DNA of 64,000 nucleotides from Terebella lapidaria (lineage: Eukaryota > Annelida > Polychaeta > Terebellida > Terebellidae), in contig OX424561.1 of the NCBI GenBank assembly GCA_949152475.1, positions 30,498,481-30,562,480 on the forward strand. Reading direction: 5' to 3'. The stretch's first letter is position 1. The number at the start of each line of letters is the position of its first letter. This document shows, one piece after another, positions 22,567 through 32,860 of the stretch. Below the pieces are notes generated by a model. The model did no database searches, had not been told where the DNA came from, and worked only from the letters and a program-made list of their open reading frames with translations. The position numbers were made by a program, and so were the translations under genes.

Positions 22567-22795
22567 CATTGCAGTTGTTGGATGAAATCTGTCTCATATG
22601 AGTACAAAAACAGGTCCACCAATGATGGTGACCGGTTAGTACCAATTGGAATACCGATAGTTTGTTGAAATGCCCAACGACCAAAATCCACAGATAAAAT
22701 TCCAATATCTCCAATCAGAATTATTCATAACATCGGTTTCAGTATATTTATATAGAGCAACTGAATCTTCTTTCATAAAATAAGTTGTGCATATT
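22567..22795 (-). mobile_element. Penelope-like element fragment (right half of split copy)
   Basis: Matches 26795-27010 of the PLE copy at 26-28 kb (TTGGATGAAATCTG, CATATGAGTACAAAAACAGG, ATACCGATAGTTTGTTG, TTTCAGTATATTTATATAG). Continues the fragment at 13130-13408. Homology ends near 22795. Confidence 0.85.
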
Positions 22796-22970
22796 TGACT
22801 AAATTAGATCGATATATACGTAATCCGTTTTGGACTTCTATGAATAGAGTTTATCTGGATTCTCAAGCTTTTGCATACCTTCTAGATTTGAAAGTTGACG
22901 GGCAGTATGAACAACCATGCTTTTTTTTTTGTTTCACCACACGTTGCCATGTGGCGTTTCAAGTTAGATG

Positions 22971-23640
22971 CTACTGTGAAACGTCTCCTATATTTATCAC
23001 ATAACTTTTTCTACCCTGTATGATTTCGTACATTATAATCAAATAAGATTTCCATTGAAATTGGTCACCACAATGAGGACATAAGTACATGTAGCTATGT
23101 CGGTGACCTTTCACGTGTGTACGCAACCCTCCGTTGGTTTTATATGACTTACTGCATGTGTTACATTGCCATACTTCCCCCTGTGAACTGAATCGCAATG
23201 CCTATTCAGTTCATGGTCACTCACGAAAGTTTTGTCACAAAGAGTGCACACAAATCCGGAACCATTGTGGACGCGTTTATGGCGATCATGACTTCCTTAT
23301 GCTTGTAAACCTCCGAACATTCTGAACATGCATACCCTGTGATACTCGATTCCGAGGGTCCGGCGAGAGAAATAATATGGCTGGGATCATCGGAAGGCAC
23401 CTGTAAATCATATATAACAGTTTCAGTTTCCTCTGGAAGCAACATCTCTTCTGAAAGATCGGGAACAGTATATAGTGCTGTGGCAAGCTGACCCCCTGGG
23501 GGCAGGTGATAACGGCATTTGGTCTCCCATCAGAACATCGTCAGATACGAGACAAGGTTCTGGGTCCGTCCAAATGTTCATGTTTGTCGAAAAAAATGAC
23601 AATTTCTGACATTGAAAACTTGACACTATATTTCTCGTGT
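22971..23640 (-). pseudogene. Four-finger C2H2 zinc-finger gene, broken
   Basis: Minus-strand frames give four C2H2 fingers in a row: YACSECSEVYKHK… with His at HDRHKRVH; FVCTLCDKTFVSDHELNRHC; WQCNTCSKSYKTNGGLRTHV; and YLCPHCGDQFQWKSYLI followed by …NHTG. Spacings fit C-x2-C-x12-H-x3/4-H. The fingers lie in different frames, with shifts near 23290, near 23170 and inside finger 4, and another shift separates them from an acidic N-terminal part (EETETVIYDLQVPSDDPSH). The role would be DNA binding. It may be a remnant of a host gene or of a gene carried by an element; it lies directly right of the split PLE. Confidence 0.7.
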
Positions 23641-24169
23641 AATCTTGGTTAACCTATGGGCTAATTTTTCTCAATCACACACAAGGCACGTACCAACAAA
23701 TTCCGGCCTCGTTTGTAATGAATGTGTGCCCATCTCCACAATACTTCATTCATTTCGAACAAATGGACCATACACAAATGTGATTGTGCCGAGTAAGTGC
23801 AACTAATGAAGACTGATGATACAGTCATGTGATTGGCTGTAGTTTAGTGTCTTCGTTAGTGAAGAACGAAAGATATTTCCTTGACAAATTGTTGAATTGG
23901 CGAATCAACTAATCAGGCAAGCTAATGAATCTATACTTATTGCCAACAATGAATATCGGTTTAATTGTGCTGATATTTGCATCGTACGTCAAAGAATATG
24001 GTAATGCATACGTGTTTTGAGTTCTCTTAAATTACTATATACCACAATAAGAATCTTCACTTTCTTATAACAATATCTAGACAATAAAATTACACGCAAT
24101 CCATTTAACTCCCATTATTACTACATCAGTAACGCTTCTGCTGCCAAAATGCTATTTACTCAGCCTTTT
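23641..24169. other. Non-coding stretch
   Basis: Nothing recognised: AT-rich, no supportable open frame, no clear repeat family. Confidence 0.5.
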
Positions 24170-24480
24170 GCCTCGTTATTGGGTACCTATGTACTTGTCA
24201 TGTATTTATTCCATAAAATTTGTTTCGGATTTCTAAATTAGTTTTTAGGTTGTTGAGCAGTTGTGTGCTAATTCCATCAGCTGTGCAGTAGGAAGATCTA
24301 CGTTTCACACACTATCTGTCCGTGATGACGGCAGTGTGTCTCTGGAAAAGCTGATTAGTCGGGCTTTGTTGATACATGTAAGTCATGTATAATTGCAAAA
24401 AATTGTATTTTACGTTTGCTTTTGGTATTATCAAAATCTAGTTGTATTGGTGGTAAAAGACTGATGCTTACATTTACAAC
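24170..24480 (+). repeat. PLE-associated repeat, B-A order
   Basis: B-part first (GGGTACCTATGTACTTGTCA … GTTGTTGAGCAGTTGTGTGC), then A-part (CACACACTATCTGTCCGTGATGACG…CAGTGTG). This is the circularly permuted order relative to 46094-46457. Confidence 0.7.
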
Positions 24481-26139
24481 ATTGAACGTATGGAAATCAC
24501 TTTTTCATATAGCGTCATAATTGAACCACGAGAATGAGAATCATTTTACGTATGCATCACGAAACTCCTAGAGTCATTGCCATGATTACCTGCATAACAC
24601 TAACAATACATCGTGCATACTAACAGCGCTCATACAACCTGATAACATTGCAGGAGCAATCGATCCAGAGGGCCAAGATCAAATGTAACAAAAATCGTAC
24701 CAGTATGCCCCACGAAATGGTAGAATTTGTAACTCAGCCAACACAGTGCATACAAGGTTAATGTTCAGGCAAATCATGAAAGAATATATGACCACGGCAT
24801 CACCGGCGTTTTGCGGCCATGGCCACAGGGATTTAGTTGCTAATCTCCTTGATTATAATGCATGAGCTACAATGCATAGGGTCGTTGAAAATCAAGGTCA
24901 GTCTTTCCAAATAAAATTTGAAAGAAAAATTCCGAAATGTGAATTCATATCATTCCATCTTATTCCTGTCATGAATCATAATGTTCGGCAAGTAGAATGG
25001 TTGAGTGGTAGACTTTTGTGTTGAGAATGCTTATCTTGGCCGAATATGTGTTACCCTGATCACCCATGGTTTTAAAATCGCCATCCTAGAGGGCTGATAA
25101 ACCATGTGCGGTTGACAAGTAGTTTAGTTGAGTAGTGAGGAAGTCAAGGGTTATCTCAGCCGAATGTGTGTTACCCTTATCAGCCATGTGTCATAATATT
25201 TGAGTAAAGCAATTTCACTCGTTAATTGTCCCTCCTGGAGCCCAAATTCATCTTTCTTTTGTAAGAAATTCATTGCTACTAAACCGAAAATGTGTTTAAT
25301 ACTTCACTTTGTACACAAGACAATTTGTAGTTTGGGCGACGACTACATAAGAGAGTTAGATACCTGGGGCATCACCGTCGGCTGAATGAGATCATTTGGA
25401 AAGCTACAAATGAACTTTATTACAGTTGTTCCCGGTGATACTGCGAAGCAACCTCTGACATATTCCGCAATTCCAGTGCAAATTGCCGCCAGGTCACGAA
25501 AAACATATTCATAGTTTGTGACCAGTGTGACGATCAATGGCAACAACTACATGTTGACTGTTGAGCAATATATTTCGACCGAAAAAAAGATCAGCAAAGG
25601 TTCTCAGTCGCTAATGCCCACGAAAATAATGCGGATGATACCCCAGATAAGGTCGAGGTCGGAACCAAAGGAGTTGAAGCTCCCTGTGAACTCGTTTCCT
25701 TTCCATCTTGGTTTTGTCGTTAATCACCAGAAATTTGACACGGGGATTATTTGGGGATAGAGGTTTGTAATGAGGAAGTCAGGGGGCAATCTTAGCAAAA
25801 CATGAGTTCCCCTGATCAGCCATGGTGCTGTATTTTACTACACAATATGACCACCTCAATAGCATTAGCATTCTAGGGAAAGATAAACGAGCCCACAGTA
25901 CGAGACCCAGCATCAGATCAGTAAAAATCAATGGTAAGCTACGAACTCGCGAAGAAAGATCAGGCATGACTTGAATGAATGACCGCCATCGGATATCATA
26001 AGATCGCCTGCAATATTGTGGTATGCAACATCTCCAATAGACGTGGAATCAATACCCAGTATCAAGTATTCCGAGCAAACAAAACAGGGTCCGTTATCCA
26101 ATCTCATAGTCCGGGGACAGAAAGTCATATCAGGCATAC
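24481..26139. other. Non-coding stretch with short local repeats
   Basis: No gene recognised. A ~35-bp phrase (GCCGAATRTGTGTTACCCT, then ATCASCCATG) recurs near 25039 and 25158 and more loosely near 25790. Open frames are short and motif-free. Confidence 0.45.
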
Positions 26140-27870
26140 GAAGTAAGAGAAAACAAAAATGACAGGGAAACTCATGAACCCCCGTAAATGGCCATCAGGA
26201 GGTGAAATCAGGTGTTCCGGAAAGAGTGAGCATTTCCTGCCCCACTAGTGGCACCCGTCATGAATTCCCCAAAATTAACATGAAAATAGATCTAGTTGCA
26301 TGGCAGACATGGATTTGCTGTATTTATCAACCAGATCATGATGACGTCCATAGAATTTCTTAAACGCAGCGATAAGTCTTGGTAAAACATATCCTTGTCG
26401 TAGCAGTTTAGAGACTAGCTGGGCACTTCGATAGACAAAGTCCTCATATTTGCAACTAGCTCTGGAATAGCGTATAAGTTGAGAAACAAACACACCATAT
26501 GCCGGTGACATAGGAATGTTGCTGCTTAGAAAAGGGAAATTGACTATGGAAAAATTGAAATCATCACGTTTGTCATATAATCTAGTTGACAGGTTAGAAT
26601 CATTATCAATCTCCAACCTCAGGTCTAGATAGTTGGAAAAATTAGCGGATTCTGTAGTATCCTTAATTTCAAGTTCCTTAGGATATATGACATCCAAATA
26701 ATCACCAAACTTGGGATTATTTAGCGACAATACATCATCTATGTATCGGAAAGTGAAATTAAAATTACATGTTAGTTTCTTAGAACCTCCTCTTTGTAAA
26801 TGTTGGATAAAATCTTATTCATATGAGTATAAAAACAGGTCTGCCAATAATGGTGCACAGTTTGTACCCATGGGAATACCAATAGTTTGTTGGAATATTC
26901 GACCACCAAATTCCACAAAAATATTATCAATCAGAAAATTAACCATATTTACCACATCTATTTCAGTATATTTGTATGGGGCATCAGAGTCGCCTTTAAC
27001 AAAATAAGCGGTATTATATTTAACTACAATATAGTGGTACCGACGTTGTCCCTTTTTAGAGAAAAATGAATTATTGATTAGTTTTTTAAGCTGAGATTTC
27101 AGTTCAGAATGAGGTATAGTTGTGTACAAAGTGGAGAAATCAAATGTTTTGATAGACGTTACTTTTGAAAGTGTGTGAGAATGTAGATATTCCAATAAAG
27201 ATTTGGAATTTTTTAATATCCACATTTGGTTTATACCACTTCTAGAATAGATGGTTTCAGAGTACTTTTGGAGACCCTGTTTAATTTTAGACAATATAGT
27301 AGTTAATATTTTAGAAAGGGCTTTGGTAGAACATGATGCTGAACCTGAAATATATCTTTGTTTGTGTGGATTTTTGTGCAACTTTGGGATCCAATATAAG
27401 TTCGGTAGATTAGAATCTTTACATGAGGTAGTAATACCAAACGAATGCAATACAGACAAATGATTTGATAAGATATCCTGTTTGGGCACGGTAATGGCTT
27501 GGTATGTACTATTGGAATTAGTATTGTTGGCAATACCCAGTTCGTCAAACAGGCACTGTATATAGTATGCTTTACAAACAAAAACAACATTATTAGAAGC
27601 TTTATCTGCAGGGACAATGACGAACCTTTCTTGAAGTTTCAACAAACTATTAGTAACCACGGGATCATTGAAGACAGAGCTATATTTAGTACTAACTGAC
27701 TTTGACAAAACATTAATGCGTTTGTTTACCAATGACCTAATCTGTTTGACCCATTCTGACAGAGAATCAGTTTCTGCCTTTTCTCGCTTTGTCCATTTTC
27801 TGGCATGGATAAAGTCCAAGTGACTGGATAAACTACGATAATTGTTCTCTTGACTATATAATAGATGATA
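26140..27870 (-). mobile_element. Penelope-like element, reverse transcriptase copy 1
   Basis: Minus-strand coding sequence of a PLE reverse transcriptase covers 27819-26275. The order is an N-terminal SLSEWVKQIRSLVNKRI, FVIVPADKASNNVVFVCK, LYWIPKLHKNPHKQRYISG, FDFSTLYTTIPHSELKSQL, DNIFVEFGGRIFQQTIGIPM, the RT active-site box FRYIDD, then ELEIKDTTESANFSNYLDL and NFPFLSSNIPMSPAYGVFV. No GIY-YIG endonuclease domain was recognised after the RT. The frame appears broken about once. A copy of the ~100-bp dispersed repeat (26190) and a PLE-associated repeat (24170) lie on its 3' side, the same arrangement as for the copy at 52 kb. Confidence 0.85.
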
Positions 27871-28919
27871 ATATTATTGTTGGTCTAATATGGAAGCACA
27901 CTTTGCTTATCCACATAACCGGTTGTTTCAACACGGCTTGTCCTGTTGACTTTCAGGATAAGGCGTGTTAACATGTAAATATCACGCTAAGTTGTCTTAA
28001 CACGACACACTTAGCAGAATGTTGACCATTTTCATATACAACACAACAAGTCACCTTAACGTGAAATTTATCACGACAAGACGTCCTAACGTGGAATTTT
28101 ATGCAGTGATGCAAAATTAACAAAAATAGCTAAAAAAAATATAGAGAAATACACAGCCTTATCACTTGAAAATTGTATATGTATTAGGGAAATTCAAGTC
28201 TTTGTTTATGTTAGCGCGCATGTAAACAATTCGTTCACATCGTGCGTTTTTACGGTATGTTCAAACTCCACTGCAGGGTCATGCGGACGTATTTTGAGGG
28301 TTCTAATGGTGTTATATCATCTAGTATATGCTAGCAAATTGATTGATAACGAATTTTAGAAACCGATTTTCCACTTTATTATAAGAAATATATATCAGAT
28401 GCTCAAAATATGTCTTCGTTATTGTTTGTTTGTTTGATTTTAGAAAAAAAAACTATATTTGCTATAATTTGAATATTCATATCAGAAAAAAAACTATATT
28501 TTCTATAATTTGAATATTCATATCAGAAATAAAGAAGTAACGACGGAAAACGAGGTGGACTAAGACGAGGAGGCGCAAAAACTTGACGGTATATATCAAG
28601 AAAATAGACTCTAAATATATGAAGAAATTATTCGAAAGAATTTGAACAAAATGAATTATAAAGAACGTAAAAGTTACTTTGAAATGCAAGAATACATGAA
28701 ATTTGTAACAACTATATCTGTGACATATTCATTTGGGGTGGTCGTTGCATTAAACAAAATGCTGAATGAATATTGGACTTGTTAGACGCCTACAAAAAAC
28801 AAAAGACATGAAAAAGTCACGGACATGGCTGTATGTTGAGCTGGGGAAGATTCTTAACCGCTCCCCAGCTCAGGTTAAAAACAAAATCACGTACTTGCTT
28901 AGAAGGTATAATACCCGAA
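27871..28919. other. Non-coding stretch with a 44-bp direct duplication
   Basis: No gene recognised. At about 28440-28527 a unit with AAAAACTATATTT(G/T)CTATAATT and TTGAATATTCATATCAG is tandemly duplicated. 27900-28110 contains several loose copies of words like TTAACACG and CTTAACGTG. Confidence 0.5.
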
Positions 28920-29000
28920 CTGTTGAAATGTAAGTATCAATGTATTACCACCTATACCGCCAAAATTTGATGATTCCAACAACAAACATAACATACTTGC
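28920..29000 (-). repeat. PLE-associated repeat, short A-part fragment
   Basis: In reverse complement it carries the A-part words 'CAAATTTTGGCGGTATAGG' and 'GGTAATACATTGATACTTAC', comparable with the minus-strand copy at 31510. Confidence 0.45.
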
Positions 29001-29440
29001 AGCATAACTTCATTTGTTATAATAACCGGATTACAGCTCTATATAAGTAGATGCACTGGCAGAGGAATGACATTTTGTTTGTTGTAATTGTAGTTTCTTG
29101 TGAGTGCCTCATTGATCTTGTTTTCTTTCCGAAAGAATAAAAAATCATGTCATTTTTTTCAATTTTGAAAAATAAGTGTTTCGTGGTATTTTAAACAAAA
29201 AAAGTATAGGATTAGATTTCGAGAAAATCCCCACTTCAATCTCGATGGGGAGGGGTGAGGTGAGGCTGTTGCATATTGGATCACATGTTTTCTGTATGTT
29301 TATCTTATGTATCCGAAGGGAATATCCAATCCACTGAAACATTCATGGGAAGAATTCCTCTTTGTGGCTCGGTCCTCCCAGGTTTTGGTTGAAGTGGGAG
29401 GAAAATGGTAGGCATGGCAACGGAAATATGGAAAGCAGAT

Positions 29441-29597
29441 AATATACAAATATTGGATGTTGAGGAGTCCAATATACAGTTTACGGGATGAAGAAATGTT
29501 ATATTGGCCGAGGCGCAGCCGAGGTCAATATAACATTTCTGAATCCCGTAAACTGTATATTGGACGACTCTCAACATCCAACATTTGCTATATTATT
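29441..29597. repeat. Palindromic (foldback) element
   Basis: An ~70-bp arm (…TATTGGATGTTGAGGAGTCC…GTTTACGGGATGAAGAAATG) is followed by a short spacer (GAGGCGCAGCCGAGG) and the nearly complete inverse arm (…CATTTCTGAATCCCGTAAAC…GACTCTCAACATCCAA). Mismatches are few. Downstream, 29672-29730 repeats CCGTCCAATATA three times. Likely a MITE-like foldback; no target duplication was identified. Confidence 0.8.
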
Positions 29598-29829
29598 TAC
29601 CAATGAATGTAGGAGAAACCCAGAGTTGGGGAAAACCCACATGTAACACACGCTCTGATTTGCTGATACGCACCCGCCCGTCCAATATACATTTTTGCCG
29701 TCCAATATAGACTTTCGCCGTCCAACATTGAGTATGTAGGATAGTCACGTGGTACAAATAGTCCAATCAGGAGTGTCCTCACAGTGGGAATACCACCGAG
29801 TGAATAATATTGGACCATATTCAGTTAAA

Positions 29830-30680
29830 TTTGTCATATTACCTTGCTGGCACGGGGTGGGCGGGTCCTCTCAAGGTCGTTCAATGTCCGACATCCATTC
29901 ATTGGCTTGTGTGATCCAAAGAACTCAGAATAGCCTGAAGTTCGAGTCCATGTGGACACATTGAAGCCACATCTTGGTGAAATACCTGAAATTTGGAGAA
30001 ATGAGCACGAAGTTATAACTAACAGTCAATAGCTCTACCAATTTTCTTCACCCGTTTTTCACAACCATTAGGTTACTTTTAGTCATAGGGATAAATGGAT
30101 ATATTCCGGACAACCCCAAATTCATCCAACGCATCATATTATGACCACTAAATGCAATGGTGGATGATTAAAGGTCATTTTCGGGGCCGGCTATCATGGG
30201 GATCAGGACATTGTCCTAAATGCTTAAATACCCTTTTTGGGCTGTTTGGTTGACATATTAATGGCGAATAATAAATATCCAAGATGTACCATCGATATTA
30301 CATCCGCAACCACGAGTTTTCAAAGTTTTGGAAGATGGTGGGTAGAGGGTACTTGTGATATTGATTTCAAGTGAGTGTTTGATACACATCAAAATGGTGG
30401 CAAATGCGAGTTTGACTAATTTGTTCATAATAACAGATATTTATGAAGTGAAAAAAATTGATACAGAGGTTCAACTTGTAAAGCCTGTTCACACCTAAAA
30501 AAAATTTCTGGCCTACCGATATGAATGTTTAATTTTTTTATACTTTAGTTATTGTTATTTAAGCTTTTTTGGCAACCTTTTGGTTTTTTTTCCTTTTCAA
30601 GACTTGTGTAGTGAGTTTGTTCTCCGAAACCATGGACGCCTCCAACATACAAAAAAGAATGACATTTTCTCCTCCACCTC
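29830..30680. other. Non-coding stretch
   Basis: No gene, RNA or repeat family recognised. Confidence 0.5.
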
Positions 30681-30685
30681 ATTCT

Positions 30686-31163
30686 TCACAACTCCCAGGC
30701 AAACTTCTCAAGATTTTCTACCTCTTGTGTTAAAGTGTTGATGCGCTGTGAGGACACTCGGCCAGTCACTCGGGCAAATTCTTTTTTCGTCTTTGCGACC
30801 ATCATCAAAGCCTCCCTGGCCGAATAACTATTGTTGATCAGACAGCGGAAACATGCCACATACTTAGAATTCATGAGATAATTAACCGCCTTTTCACGGA
30901 ACCCTTTTTCTTGGCCCTTTTTCTAGGTCTCCATCCTGTGCATTAGGATAATATTCCACCTTTGCAGGTGTGGACCTGACATCCCTCTGTTTTGCCAAAG
31001 GTGTATTCAGAGGTGACTCTGTCGGTCTTTTCCCAGCTGAAAGCTTCGACTCTAACACCTCTTGCCCCCCCCCCCCCCCTACCCACTTCCTTTTATTGTT
31101 TTTTATGCAACACATTTTTTTCCGGAGGATATTGGTACACGCCAAGCAGAGAAAACCACACAT
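30686..31163 (-). pseudogene. Fragment of an unknown transposon-type protein
   Basis: Two minus-strand frames: 31163-30894, with KRPTESPLNTPLAKQRDVRS, and 30874-30686, with LMNSKYVACFRCLINNSYSAREALMM and a C-terminal heptad-like SSQRINTLTQEVENLEKF. The second resembles the pattern 'Y-x-x-A-F-R-x-L-x-x-x-S-x-x-A-R-E-A-L' that I recall before the catalytic part of large uncharacterised animal transposon proteins. The frames are out of register and no catalytic part follows. A C tract interrupts the first frame near 31063. I do not know the function. Confidence 0.35.
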
Positions 31164-31479
31164 ATAATGTTTGATGTTGGGGAGGGCTCTTTTATAAGGT
31201 TATGCCAATGTTTCCAGGTATTTCCTATTATATCCCTTGACAGTCTTGGAACCACCACAGGAGGAACAAGTTGCCTCCATGACGTCCTCGAAGAACTACG
31301 TGTGTACACATGGTTTAAATAAACATGTATGGTGTTCCAATAGAATGGAATGAATGTAATATTTAAATGATGTCTTGATTATTATCTTTTTTTGTGAAAT
31401 GTGAACTATGGCAAACAAAAAACATTCATTTCAGTTTATTGCAGTTATTAGATGATTCAATAGATGTTTTGTTCAGAAA

Positions 31480-31870
31480 AGGGTCTTAGAAGTCGTAGAC
31501 AACAACGGATGTAAATATCAATCTATTATCACCAATACAGTCAAATTTCGATGATGCCAATGACAAACGTAAAATACAACATTTTGCAATAGAAACAAAG
31601 CTCGACCAAATAGTTTATCCAAAGACACACTGGCGTCGTCAGGGGCAGACAGTGTGTTAAATGTAGTTGTTTCTACTGTATACCTGATGGAATTAGCATA
31701 CAACTGCCCAACAACCTATGAAAATAATTTAGAAATCCAAAACAAACCCCATGGAACTGTGGAATAGATATATGAAAAGTACATAAGTACCTAATCACAT
31801 GCCCGAAGGCTACTGAGTTGATGGTATCATCGGGGACAGATTTAACGTCCGCCGGATGTGAAACATATAA
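31480..31870 (-). repeat. PLE-associated repeat, B-A order, minus strand
   Basis: In reverse complement: GGCGGACGTTAAATCTGTCC, GTAGCCTTCGGGCATGTGAT, GTTGTTGGGCAGTTGTATGC, TACAGTAGAAACAACTAC, then AACACACTGTCTGCCCCTGA and CATTGGCATCATCGAAATTT. The clearest B-A junction in the window. Confidence 0.75.
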
Positions 31871-32860
31871 AAAGCATGAGAGTCTGAAACCCGTTGTGAG
31901 AATGAAAATGTCATTGCTCGGCGCAGTTTGAAAATGGCCACAGATCGAACTATGCAGATGGTATGTACGTGTGAATCATGGATTATCTACACAACCAACG
32001 GTATTACACAAAAAGTTAACTTCCGGTGGCAGAGTCAATATGTCATAGCATATGAATGCATAGTGGTATAAGCCCTGAAACAGGTTCTCTATTGCCAATG
32101 ACACGTCGAACTTGCGAACGATAATGTGCAATCGATGAACATGATGAAGTACCAAAACAACAGACAACTGTCAGATTTTAATTTTGCTGTTTTGTTTTCC
32201 GTGGGGCAAGACCCAGTACCGCCTTTCGATTTTGCTATTGAAACCAACTAAATGGCTGACAATGTGGAATGTGGGATATTCATGAGGGTGTAGTAGAAAA
32301 TCGTCACTTTGTGCTTCCTAACATGACTACCAATAAGGTTGACCTGGTCATCATTGCTCAACGCTATTTACAAGGCTTTTGGGTTCCTAACATACATCGG
32401 ATGATTTCTCATGCATTCTCCATCGTTATCTGAGGTCACAGCCTTTTTGCTCTTTTGTTCACCATACACTGTGTTGTACATAATTTTGTGAACCCACATC
32501 AAGTACAGTGTATTATTATGTTGTACCACAGTTCAAAAATAAATATCTCTCTCTCTCTAACACGACTTTCGAAACAAGATAAAATTTAGTTTTGACCCAG
32601 GCTCGATCTGTTGCAACAAAGTCGAAGATTTACTATAGTCTGGAGTGGTGTGCACATTTCAGATCGAACCTGGGAGTTTATTGGTGCGGAACCTGCCTAT
32701 AAACAAGAAACCTGTGTTCAAGAACGTTTCGTTTGTTAAATTTTTCGGTGAACTATTTCCAAGAACTACTCAGATTAACGTGGATTTCAACAACACTCTT
32801 TTGCTCTGCAGTTCTTCCTCGCGTGTGCCTTCCCGAAAATGGCGGTTCCCGTGCTGCCAG
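31871..32860. other. Non-coding stretch
   Basis: No gene recognised. A short TCTC microsatellite lies near 32550. Open frames (for example at 31976-32167 on the minus strand) have no known motif. Confidence 0.5.

Noticed and set aside
30970-31322. Plus-strand frames around a Pro-rich stretch
   Set aside because: Driven by a C tract near 31063; no domain recognised.
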